Positions 1-6,723 of a DNA stretch of 7,447 nucleotides are shown piece by piece. Where the stretch lies: NCBI GenBank assembly GCA_018224505.1, contig JAGTVD010000072.1:1-7447 (forward strand), written 5' to 3'. The position numbers and the translations under genes are program-made. This DNA comes from Desulfatitalea sp. (lineage in GTDB: Bacteria; Desulfobacterota; Desulfobacteria; Desulfobacterales; Desulfosarcinaceae). Numbering within the stretch: position 1 is the first letter of the stretch; each line of letters opens with the position of its first letter. The notes below the pieces were generated by a model. The model worked only from the letters and a program-made list of their open reading frames with translations, was not told the origin of the DNA and ran no database searches.

Positions 1-291
1 ATCAGTGACACGGGCTGCGGCATTGCCGAGGAGCACCTGGGCCGCATCTTCGACCCGTTTTTCACCACCAAGGAGGTGGGCCAGGGCACCGGCCTGGGGA
101 TGAACATCGTCTATAACATTATCCAGAAACACCACGGCGATATCCGCGTGGAGAGCCGGGTCGGAGAAGGCACGACTTTTATCATCACGCTTCCGGTGGG
201 GAGCACTGCCGATGAGGAGGATGAAGCATCACCCGTTTCAGCAGAGTGTCTCAACCGGCCTGAAGCGGATCTGCGGGTGGCCCAAGCATGA
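1..291 (+). CDS. Sensor histidine kinase, C-terminal fragment (HATPase_c)
   Basis: This is the last 96 residues of a histidine kinase; the start, sensor region and phosphoacceptor histidine lie before the window. The ATP-binding fold is clear: G1 box DTGCGI at residues 3-8 of the visible part, F box FDPFFTT at 17-23, and G2 box GQGTGLGM at 27-34, followed by the usual closing strands ending FIITLPV. The domain then gives way to an acidic tail of about 30 residues (ADEEDE near its start) with no recognisable fold. The G1-F-G2 stretch closely resembles that of the kinase at 2872-4272 (both have FDPFFTT, then K or R, then EVGQG), so the two are probably paralogs of the NtrB-like class. It is likely a partner for one or more of the receivers downstream, but the 123-nt gap leaves operon membership open. 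The reading frame is open from base 1 to the TGA at 289-291. Confidence 0.93.
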   Translation: MSDTGCGIAEEHLGRIFDPFFTTKEVGQGTGLGMNIVYNIIQKHHGDIRVESRVGEGTTFIITLPVGSTADEEDEASPVSAECLNRPEADLRVAQA

Positions 292-333
292 CACGCGGTC
301 ATTCGGGACAACGTTTGACCAGCCGGGCAAGCC

Positions 334-348
334 GCTTGGAATCCAAGC
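334..348. repeat. Perfect 7-bp dyad with 1-nt spacer in the 292-414 gap
   Basis: GCTTGGAATCCAAGC reads as 7-bp inverted arms around a single A, between the kinase fragment and the HDOD gene. As RNA it could form only a 5-bp stem with a 5-nt loop, and no T-run follows, so it does not look like an intrinsic terminator. A compact symmetric DNA site of this kind could be an operator. The rest of the 292-414 gap shows no gene and no convincing sigma-70 or sigma-54 promoter. A second small hairpin (GGGCA/TGCCC, 366-379) lies 8 nt before a TTTT run at 388-391. Confidence 0.35.
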
Positions 349-414
349 AACCACGCGCGTTTTGTGGGCACCAATGCCCCGCTGCTGTTTTGAAAAACGA
401 TTGAAGGATAGCTG

Positions 415-1269
415 ATGGATCGAAACGAAATGCTCAAGCAAATCCAGGCCATCGACAACCTGCCGACGTTGCCCCATATTGCTTTGGCAGTCAACCGGAT
501 GCTGCAGGACGAGGAGTCGCCCATGGAGCAGCTGGCGGCGATGCTGGAAAAGGACCAGAGTCTGGTGTTGAAGCTGTTGCGCCTGGTCAACTCCTCTTTT
601 TTCGGGTTTAAGAGCAAAGTGAAGTCCGTGCGCCACGCGGTCACTTTGCTGGGGTACAACACGGTGCAGAATGCCGTCATCACGGTTTCGGTCATCGACA
701 CCCTGTCGCTGAAAAATGAGCTGAAAGGGTTCGATATCGCCCAGTTCTGGGAGCATGCCATCCATGTGGCGGTGCTCAGCAAGCACCTGGCTGCCAAAAC
801 CCGCGTGGCACCGGCCGAGGAGGCGTTTACCGCCGGCCTGCTGCACGATATCGGCAAGGTGGTGCTGGCCAACTTTTTCCCCGACGTGCTGATTCAGGTG
901 CTGCAAACCGTCGACGCCAAGGCCCTGACCTTCGCGGGGGCGGAGCAGACCCTGGAGATGGTGCCGCACAGTCTGGTGGGCAGTCATCTGGCCCAGCGCT
1001 GGATGTTGCCGGAATCGCTGGTGGCCACCATCAAGTGGCACCACAGTGGTATCCAGCGGGCCTCCCAGTCGGTGTTGGCCGCCCTGGTGGATATCAGCGA
1101 CACCATCGCCCATATCATGGCCGGGGAAAATGGCTATCATCTCAAGCTCGAATCCCTGGATGCGAGCGTCAAGACGCCTTTGGTGACCTTTTTCCAGGCG
1201 GACCCCCAATGGTTCCGCGAAGTCAAAACCGAGATGCGTCAGGCCTGTGACTTTTTCAAACAAGGATAG
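415..1269 (+). CDS. HDOD domain protein
   Basis: A 284-residue protein that is essentially a single HDOD domain (about residues 8-215) with a short C-terminal helical extension. Family landmarks are LPTLP at 17-20 near the N-terminus, a helical LLRLVNSSFFG region around 54-64, and AGLLHDIGK at 140-148. HDOD proteins are HD-superfamily relatives found in bacterial signalling, often next to receivers, and generally regarded as regulatory scaffolds rather than enzymes. Here several HD-type metal-ligand positions appear to be kept: H114, H144-D145, H185, H209-H210 and D226. The ATG at 415 is supported by GAAGGA at 403-408, six bases upstream. The stop is 4 nt before the receiver/PAS regulator, so the two are almost certainly co-transcribed and probably work together. 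There is no signal peptide or membrane segment, so it should be cytoplasmic. The family call is firm; the biochemical role is unknown. Confidence 0.93.
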   Translation: MDRNEMLKQIQAIDNLPTLPHIALAVNRMLQDEESPMEQLAAMLEKDQSLVLKLLRLVNSSFFGFKSKVKSVRHAVTLLGYNTVQNAVITVSVIDTLSLKNELKGFDIAQFWEHAIHVAVLSKHLAAKTRVAPAEEAFTAGLLHDIGKVVLANFFPDVLIQVLQTVDAKALTFAGAEQTLEMVPHSLVGSHLAQRWMLPESLVATIKWHHSGIQRASQSVLAALVDISDTIAHIMAGENGYHLKLESLDASVKTPLVTFFQADPQWFREVKTEMRQACDFFKQG

Positions 1270-1273
1270 GATC

Positions 1274-2110
1274 ATGGACAATGGGCAGTACACCGTTCTT
1301 TGTGTGGACGACGAGCAGAACATTCTCAGCGCTCTCAAACGTTTGCTGCGCAAGGAACCCTATCGGCTGCTGACTGCCACCAGCGGGCAGGAGGGGCTGG
1401 CGGTTTTGGCAGCCAACGAGGTGCACGTGGTGGTGTCGGATCAGCGCATGCCGAGCATGAACGGCACCGAGTTTCTCAAGCAGGTCAAGATCCTCTGCCC
1501 GGATGCCCTGAGAATCATCCTGACCGGTTACACGGAGGTGGACTCCATTACTGCCTCGATCAACGAGGGCAGCATTTACAAGTTCTTCCTCAAACCCTGG
1601 AATGATCACAACCTGAAGCTGGAGATCCGTCAGGCCGTGGAACAGTACGCCCTGATGGAAACCAATAAAAAGTTGCACGACACGGTGATGGTCCAGAACC
1701 GCGAACTGAAAAGCGTCAACGAGCGGCTCGAGGAGACCGTGGCCGAGCGCACCCAGTTCCTGGAGATGCAAAACCAGGCCTTGCAGATTTCCCATGCCGT
1801 GCTGGATGATTTGCCGCTGCCCATCGTGGGGGTCAGCCGGGAGATGATGATCGCCCTGGTCAACAAAGCGGCCCGGTCCCTGGTGGTTGCGGACCACCCC
1901 TTGAGCGTCGGGGAACGGATGAGCGCCTTTTTTGTCAATGGCATCGAAGCGCAACTGGCCCAATATTTGGAGGCCCGCACGCATGGACAGGTCACCGCCC
2001 AGGGAAAAGGGGGCCACCTTTTTCGAATCGAAATGATTCCGCTCAGCGGCCGTTTCAGCGGTAAAGGGCTGATCTTGACGTTGGAAATAGAGGAAGGTGT
2101 TAAGCGTTGA
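1274..2110 (+). CDS. Response regulator: receiver, coiled coil, PAS-like C-terminus
   Basis: A 278-residue cytoplasmic response regulator. The receiver spans about residues 5-125 with all key positions: acidic pair D12-D13, phosphoacceptor D56 (VVVSDQRMP), switch T84 (LTGYTEVD) and K107 in YKFFLKPW. A charged helix of about 45 residues (roughly 125-170) looks like a signalling coiled coil. The last 105 or so residues (ILDDLPLPIVGV-like opening, LVNKAARSLV in the middle) resemble a PAS fold, with no DNA-binding, GGDEF, EAL or HD-GYP output. The ATG at 1274 is chosen over an in-frame GTG at 1247 because it follows AAGGATAGG (1262-1270) and does not overlap the HDOD gene. It probably passes a phosphorylation signal through protein-protein contacts, perhaps with the HDOD protein or a kinase. 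The receiver is closely related to those at 4283-6712 and 6724-7227. The PAS call is a resemblance, moderately sure. Confidence 0.9.
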   Translation: MDNGQYTVLCVDDEQNILSALKRLLRKEPYRLLTATSGQEGLAVLAANEVHVVVSDQRMPSMNGTEFLKQVKILCPDALRIILTGYTEVDSITASINEGSIYKFFLKPWNDHNLKLEIRQAVEQYALMETNKKLHDTVMVQNRELKSVNERLEETVAERTQFLEMQNQALQISHAVLDDLPLPIVGVSREMMIALVNKAARSLVVADHPLSVGERMSAFFVNGIEAQLAQYLEARTHGQVTAQGKGGHLFRIEMIPLSGRFSGKGLILTLEIEEGVKR

Positions 2111-2122
2111 GCGGTCATTGCG

Positions 2123-2143
2123 AAGTGTTAAGTGTTAAGTGAA
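2123..2143. repeat. Heptamer tandem repeat in the 2111-2210 gap
   Basis: AAGTGTT occurs twice head to tail (2123-2129, 2130-2136), followed by a decayed third unit AAGTGAA (2137-2143). The octamer GTGTTAAG also occurs at 2097-2104, just before the stop codon of the upstream regulator, so the array seems to have started at the gene end. The 100-nt gap is locally richer in A/T than its neighbours and holds a -10-like TTTAAT at 2156-2161, but no matching -35 element at 16-18 nt. A promoter for the GTPase gene here is possible but not demonstrated. Confidence 0.55.
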
Positions 2144-2210
2144 GGTATGCTGTCTTTTAATCAGCCTTTAGCGCTGGTCTTTATGGGAAGCGTCGTGAAT
2201 TCGGGGTCAT

Positions 2211-2858
2211 ATGGCGGAACTGATTGTCGAAGAGAACAAGCTGGTGGTCAAGCTGGTTTATTACGGTCCGGCCCTCAGCGGCAAAACCACCAACCTGATG
2301 CGGCTGCACGATTTGCTATCCGCACGGCGTCGGGGCGAGCTGATGACCTTCGAAACCCGGGGCGACCGCACGCTTTTCTTTGACTTGCTGCCCCTTGTGG
2401 CGCGATCGGAAAGCGGTTTCATCGTCAAATTCAAACTGTTCACCGTGCCCGGTCAGGTGGCCCATGACGCCACGCGCAAGGCGGTGCTTTCCCGGGCCGA
2501 TGGGATTGTCTTTGTGGCCGATTCCCAGCACCACCAGGCCATGCACAATTTCGAAAGCTTCGACAACCTGGAGCAAAACGCCCGCCGCGTGGGATTGGAC
2601 CTGGACCACACCCCCCTGGTGATCCAGTTCAACAAGCGGGACCTGGACGGCATCGTCAGCGAGAACGAGGTCAACGCGCGCTGGCAACCCACCGGCCTGC
2701 CCATTTTATTCGCCTCGGCAGTGCGCGGCAGTGGTGTGCGGGAGACCTTCTCGCAATTGCTGGTCCGAACCCACCATGCACTGGATCAGACGTTTCATCT
2801 GCAGCAGCGGCATCAGATCACAGTAGACCATTTCCTCCAGGTATTGACGGAGGGTTGA
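2211..2858 (+). CDS. MglA-like small Ras-superfamily GTPase
   Basis: A 215-residue small GTPase of the bacterial MglA group, which in Myxococcus xanthus sets cell polarity and controls gliding and type IV pili. Visible motifs fall at the same residue numbers as in MglA: P-loop G19-PALSG-K25-T26-T27, switch I D52-R53-T54-LFFD, switch II T78-V-P-G-Q82, FVADSQ at 101-106, base-recognition N141-K-R-D144, and an SA motif at 169-170. R53 and Q82, needed for hydrolysis in MglA, are present. Residue 21, Gly in characterised MglA proteins and equivalent to Ras Gly12, is Ala. Relative to the roughly 195-residue M. xanthus protein, the C-terminus is about 20 residues longer and rich in His and Gln. No MglB (Roadblock GAP) gene is in the window. 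The start ATG has only a weak GGGG (2203-2206) upstream. The kinase gene follows after 13 nt. The family is certain; orthology to MglA is not. Confidence 0.93.
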   Translation: MAELIVEENKLVVKLVYYGPALSGKTTNLMRLHDLLSARRRGELMTFETRGDRTLFFDLLPLVARSESGFIVKFKLFTVPGQVAHDATRKAVLSRADGIVFVADSQHHQAMHNFESFDNLEQNARRVGLDLDHTPLVIQFNKRDLDGIVSENEVNARWQPTGLPILFASAVRGSGVRETFSQLLVRTHHALDQTFHLQQRHQITVDHFLQVLTEG

Positions 2859-2864
2859 AAGGGG
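2857..2864 (+). promoter_or_regulatory. Ribosome binding site deciding a TTG start
   Basis: GAAAGGGG lies 7 nt before the TTG at 2872 and overlaps the TGA of the GTPase gene. The next in-frame ATG is at 3124, which would delete the first 84 residues including most of the N-terminal domain, so TTG is the best start. Confidence 0.6.
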
Positions 2865-2871
2865 CACGGCT

Positions 2872-4272
2872 TTGGAAAGCAACGTCCATAATATTGAATT
2901 GGAAGCCTTTGATCGGGAGTACGGCCTGGCCGATCTGCTGCCCCGGGATCCCACCGCGGAATGGTTGGGCGATCTGGGCGGACGTTGGACCGCGGCCGTT
3001 TTCAAGGGCGATGGCTCATTCTATTGCGGTAACGTCGGCAACCCCGACCGCTGGCTGCCGGACGCCCGCAAGGCGCTGGACAGCGGCGAAAGGTCGTTTT
3101 ACAGCCTGGCGGGGACGGAAGAGATGACGGTGGTCTATCCCTTGCGCCACGAACTCGAAACGATCGGTTATCTGGCCTTGCAAGCCAGCCCACCGGCGGC
3201 GTCCGATGAACTGATACGGCTGGGGGGTTTTGCGGCCCGGGCCGTCGAGCGGATGATCCGGTTGGCCTGTCGCACGCTCATGACCTCGGGCCTGCATGGA
3301 CGGGTGGTGGAAGACGCATTTTCGCAACTGATGGAAAAGGCGCGCCTGTTGCAAATCTCCGAGGAGAAGTACCGGTACCTGGCCCAACGGCTCGAAGCGG
3401 AGGTGCAATGCAAGGCCGAGGAGATCAAATCGACCCAACTGATCCTGTTTCAGGAAACGCAATTGGCTGCCATCGGGCGTCTCTCCGCCGGAATGGCCCA
3501 CGAGATCAACAATCCCATCGGGTTTGTGATCAGTAACCTGAACAGCCTGGCGGACAATGCCGGCGATCTGCTGCAATTGCAAGAACACCATGAACGCCTG
3601 CTGGGTTTGGTAACGGAAGCCTGTGCGGCAATTGGCGACCGCGGTCCCACCGGCGGTCGGGAGCTGTCACGGCAGGCGGCCGAAATCGTGCGGTTGCGCG
3701 AAACCCTTGATCTCGACTTCCTGAAAGAAGATATCCCCGCCCTGATCACGGAATCTCTGGAGGGGGCCCGGCGGGTGCAGACCATCGTGCGGCAGCTCTC
3801 GGATTTTGCACATCCTTCCATTGAAACGGCCGAGAGTGTGGATATACCTCAATGCCTGGACGCCACTTTGGCCATATTGGGGGGTGAGATCGGCCCCGGA
3901 GTGCAAATCCGCAAAGCCTATGCGCCGACCCCCGCCGTGCGCTGCCACCTGCGTGCTTTGAACCAAGTGTTCTTCCATCTGTTGCGCAACGCGCTGCAGG
4001 CCGTGGGAGCGCGGGGTGCCATCACTCTGACCACAAAGGAGGTGGACAACCGGCAGGTGGAAGTGACCGTGGGCGACACCGGGCCGGGGATCGCCCCGGA
4101 ACAACTGCCCTATATCTTCGATCCGTTCTTCACCACCCGCGAAGTAGGGCAGGGCGCCGGGCTGGGACTCTACCTGGCTTACAACATCATGAAACAACAT
4201 GGCGGCGGCATCACAGTCGAGAACCGCCCCAACGACGGATGCCTTTTCCGGGTCCATATGCCTCTGCACTGA
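2872..4272 (+). CDS. Soluble NtrB-like sensor histidine kinase
   Basis: A 466-residue kinase starting at TTG. There is no membrane segment or signal peptide, so it senses a cytoplasmic cue or a protein partner. Residues about 10-135 form an N-terminal domain whose YPLRHELETIGYLAL strand pattern (89-103) resembles a GAF fold; the ligand cannot be told. A long helix or coiled coil (about 140-195) leads to the H box GRLSAGMAHEINNP with phosphoacceptor H210. The dimerisation region is expanded, with a charged insert between about 235 and 290. The ATPase domain has N box N373 (HLLRNALQAV), G1 DTGPGI at 402-407, F box FDPFFTT at 416-422 and G2 GQGAGLGL at 427-434. All catalytic motifs look intact. 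It lies 13 nt after the GTPase gene and 10 nt before the receiver/ATPase fusion, which makes that fusion's receiver a likely substrate. The kinase assignment is firm, the GAF-like call tentative. Confidence 0.93.
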   Translation: MESNVHNIELEAFDREYGLADLLPRDPTAEWLGDLGGRWTAAVFKGDGSFYCGNVGNPDRWLPDARKALDSGERSFYSLAGTEEMTVVYPLRHELETIGYLALQASPPAASDELIRLGGFAARAVERMIRLACRTLMTSGLHGRVVEDAFSQLMEKARLLQISEEKYRYLAQRLEAEVQCKAEEIKSTQLILFQETQLAAIGRLSAGMAHEINNPIGFVISNLNSLADNAGDLLQLQEHHERLLGLVTEACAAIGDRGPTGGRELSRQAAEIVRLRETLDLDFLKEDIPALITESLEGARRVQTIVRQLSDFAHPSIETAESVDIPQCLDATLAILGGEIGPGVQIRKAYAPTPAVRCHLRALNQVFFHLLRNALQAVGARGAITLTTKEVDNRQVEVTVGDTGPGIAPEQLPYIFDPFFTTREVGQGAGLGLYLAYNIMKQHGGGITVENRPNDGCLFRVHMPLH

Positions 4273-4276
4273 GGAG
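4271..4276 (+). promoter_or_regulatory. Ribosome binding site deciding a GTG start
   Basis: GAGGAG overlaps the TGA of the upstream kinase gene and sits 6 nt before the GTG at 4283. This favours GTG over the in-frame ATG at 4199, which would add 28 residues, overlap the kinase by 74 nt and lacks a Shine-Dalgarno match. Confidence 0.65.
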
Positions 4277-4282
4277 TACAGC

Positions 4283-6712
4283 GTGTCCCGATTGGCGTCC
4301 CTCTTTTTAAACAAAACGGCCGAAGTCCCGGCGGCGGTCGCGGACCCGGCGACGCCGGCGGCGGCCGGCGACGGGCACGCCTATACCATTCTCTTCGTGG
4401 ATGATGAAGTCAACGTCCTCAAGGCCATGGCGCGGATTTTCCGTCAGGAGCGCTATCGGCTGCTGACCGCCGGTTCCGGCCGGGAAGCGCTGGATCTGCT
4501 GCGCACCCATTCCCCGGTGCACGTGGTGGTCAGCGATCACCGTATGCCGGGCATGTCCGGTGCCGACCTGCTCAAGGCCATCAAAGCCGAGTATCCCGCC
4601 ACCATCCGTATCATGCTCACCGGCTATGCCGATGTGGATGCCGTCATGGGGGCGGTCAACGAAGGGGCGGTCTACAAGTTCATCACCAAGCCCTGGAACG
4701 ATCACGATCTGCGTTTGACCATCAGCCTCGCGCTGGAGCAGTACGATCTGATTCATGAAAACAGCCGCCTCAAGAAACAGGCCACCACCCAGCAAAAGGA
4801 GATCAAGCGGCTGAGCCACTTCGTCGGCACTCACCGCAGCCAACTGGGCAATCTACTGGTGCGGCAGCAATTGATCACCCAGGCCGTGCTGGACAAGGCC
4901 CTGGCCATTCAATCCAGGACCCGTGCGGTTTTGCCCAGGACGTTGCTTCAGATGGAGGTGGTGGACGAAAAGACGATTCTGGACACCATCGTACAGTTTA
5001 CAGAGGTCCAGCGGGTCGACCTGCAAGATCTGGAGATCCACGAAGCCCTGTCCACCCTGTTGCCCAGAGAGCTGTGCGAGAAGAACATCCTGGTGCCCCT
5101 CAAGCGCGATGGGCAACGTCTGATCGTGGCCATGGCAGATCCCACGGATCTGATGAAGATCGATGATCTCGCATTTGTCACCGGCATGCCGATTCACCCG
5201 GTGGCGGCCGTCCAGCAGGAAATTCTGGACAAGATCGGCGAACTGTTCGGGGAGGTCGATGACCTGGAAAGTACGCTCTCCGAAATGGATTTGAGCGATC
5301 CCACCGAACAGATCGAAATCATCCTGGAGGAAGAGGATGCGGCCGATGACATCGAGGCGCTCATCCGCGCCAAGGACCAGCCGCCGGCCATCCGAATCGT
5401 CAACGCCATTATCTCCGATGCTTTGCGGCACGGGGCATCGGATGTACACATCGAGCCCAAGACCAAATATGTGATGGTGCGCTACCGCATCGATGATCTG
5501 CTCACCGACAAACTGCACATCCCCTTGAACATGCACCCGGCCATCGTGTCGCGCATCAAAGTGATGAGCGAACTGGACATCGCCGAGCGGCGGCGGCCCC
5601 AGGACGGCCGCATCACCGTCAAATCAGCCACCCGTATGGTGGACATGCGCATCTCCACCCTGCCCACCATCAACGGTGAAAAGATCGTACTGCGCATCCT
5701 GGACAAGAACGCCGCCAGCAAGGATATCGAAGAGCTGGGCTTCAGCGCCCGGGAACTGGCCGTGGTCACGCAATTCGTCGAACTGCCCCAGGGTATCATT
5801 CTGGCCACCGGCCCTACCGGCAGCGGCAAGACCACCACTCTCTACTCCATGCTGCGTCGGGGCGCCCGGATCACCAAGAACTTCACCACCATCGAGGATC
5901 CGGTGGAGTACTACATGACCATGGCCGAGCAGGTGAACGTGCGGGATAAGATCGGCCTGACCTTTTCCAGCGTGCTGCGCTCGATTCTGCGCCAGGACCC
6001 CAATGTGATCATGCTCGGCGAGATCCGCGACCACGAGACCGCCGAAGTCGCCTTCCGCTCCGCCATGACCGGTCACCTGGTGCTCAGCACTCTGCACACC
6101 AATTCCAGCATCGCCTCCATCACCCGGCTGCAGGATATGGGGCTGGCTTCGTATGTGATCGCCGACGCTCTAGTGGCGGTGATCGCCCAGCGCCTCGTGC
6201 GCAAAATCTGCCCCCATTGCCGTGTGCCGGACCAACCCGAGCCGGGCGTTACCCGTGCGCTCAAGATCATGACCGCTGATTTTCAAGGCTTCAAGGGTGC
6301 CGGCTGCGAACGCTGCAACGGTAGCGGCTACCGCGGGCGGATCGGGGTCTATGAAATTTTCGCGGTCGACGGCGAGATCAAGCGGATGATCCACAAAGGG
6401 GCCACCGAACCCGAGCTGCTGCATGCCGCAAGGCTCACCGGCATGCGCACCCTGCTCGACGACGCCGTGGGCAAGATTGCCGCGGGAGTGACCACCTGCG
6501 CGGAGGTGCTGCGGGTCTTCGGCCCCCAGAACGCGGCAGAGATCACCTGCACCTACTGCCATGCGCCCATGGAACAGCGCCACCCCTTCTGCCCCTTCTG
6601 CGGACGGGAACTGGTGCGCAGCTGTCCTCAATGCAACCAACTGCTGGCCAGGGATTGGCGGCACTGCGCCCGCTGCGGCGTCCCGCTCTTCTCTGCGCCG
6701 GATTTGTCATAA
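4283..6712 (+). CDS. Receiver-PilB/GspE-family ATPase fusion with C-terminal double zinc ribbon
   Basis: An 809-residue protein in four parts. After an Ala/Pro-rich leader comes a receiver (about 34-155) with D40-D41, phosphoacceptor D85, T113 and K136 in YKFITKPW. A helix joins it to an MshEN/GspE_N-like domain (about 180-320). The motor ATPase of type IV pilus assembly and type II secretion (about 365-745) has RRPQDGR at 437-443, Walker A GPTGSGKTT at 510-518, Asp box TIEDPVE at 536-542, Walker B LGEIRD at 578-583, His box GHLVLSTLHTN at 597-607, and the PilB/GspE-type zinc site C643/C646/C675/C678. An added C-terminal tail carries four more CxxC pairs (C756/C759, C770/C773, C781/C784, C795/C798), a double zinc ribbon. 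All ATPase motifs look functional, so it is probably a phosphorylation-controlled motor, or a signalling relative of one. No pilin, PilC or PilT gene is nearby. The GTG start follows GAGGAG. Confidence 0.94.
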   Translation: MSRLASLFLNKTAEVPAAVADPATPAAAGDGHAYTILFVDDEVNVLKAMARIFRQERYRLLTAGSGREALDLLRTHSPVHVVVSDHRMPGMSGADLLKAIKAEYPATIRIMLTGYADVDAVMGAVNEGAVYKFITKPWNDHDLRLTISLALEQYDLIHENSRLKKQATTQQKEIKRLSHFVGTHRSQLGNLLVRQQLITQAVLDKALAIQSRTRAVLPRTLLQMEVVDEKTILDTIVQFTEVQRVDLQDLEIHEALSTLLPRELCEKNILVPLKRDGQRLIVAMADPTDLMKIDDLAFVTGMPIHPVAAVQQEILDKIGELFGEVDDLESTLSEMDLSDPTEQIEIILEEEDAADDIEALIRAKDQPPAIRIVNAIISDALRHGASDVHIEPKTKYVMVRYRIDDLLTDKLHIPLNMHPAIVSRIKVMSELDIAERRRPQDGRITVKSATRMVDMRISTLPTINGEKIVLRILDKNAASKDIEELGFSARELAVVTQFVELPQGIILATGPTGSGKTTTLYSMLRRGARITKNFTTIEDPVEYYMTMAEQVNVRDKIGLTFSSVLRSILRQDPNVIMLGEIRDHETAEVAFRSAMTGHLVLSTLHTNSSIASITRLQDMGLASYVIADALVAVIAQRLVRKICPHCRVPDQPEPGVTRALKIMTADFQGFKGAGCERCNGSGYRGRIGVYEIFAVDGEIKRMIHKGATEPELLHAARLTGMRTLLDDAVGKIAAGVTTCAEVLRVFGPQNAAEITCTYCHAPMEQRHPFCPFCGRELVRSCPQCNQLLARDWRHCARCGVPLFSAPDLS

Positions 6713-6723
6713 GGGAGAACACC

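Noticed and set aside
315..343. Sigma-70 promoter with TTGACC at 315-320
   Set aside because: No TATAAT-like hexamer occurs 16-18 nt downstream.
366..382. Sigma-54-type promoter before the HDOD gene
   Set aside because: GGCAC is present as a -24-like element but the required GC at -12 is missing at the correct distance.
366..391. Small hairpin plus TTTT as a terminator after the kinase fragment
   Set aside because: The stem is only 5 bp and the T-run starts 8 nt after it, so the geometry does not fit an intrinsic terminator.
238..1353. Long antisense open frame of 371 codons opposite the HDOD gene
   Set aside because: It is a shadow frame caused by high GC at third positions; its low-complexity His/Gln/Gly-rich product resembles no family, while the + strand frame is a clear HDOD protein.
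2132..2383. 83-codon frame overlapping the start of the GTPase gene
   Set aside because: It is out of frame with the strong MglA-like protein and shows no recognisable domain.
4199..4282. Upstream ATG extension of the receiver/ATPase fusion
   Set aside because: It overlaps the end of the kinase gene, has no ribosome binding site and adds no domain; the GTG at 4283 has GAGGAG at 6 nt.
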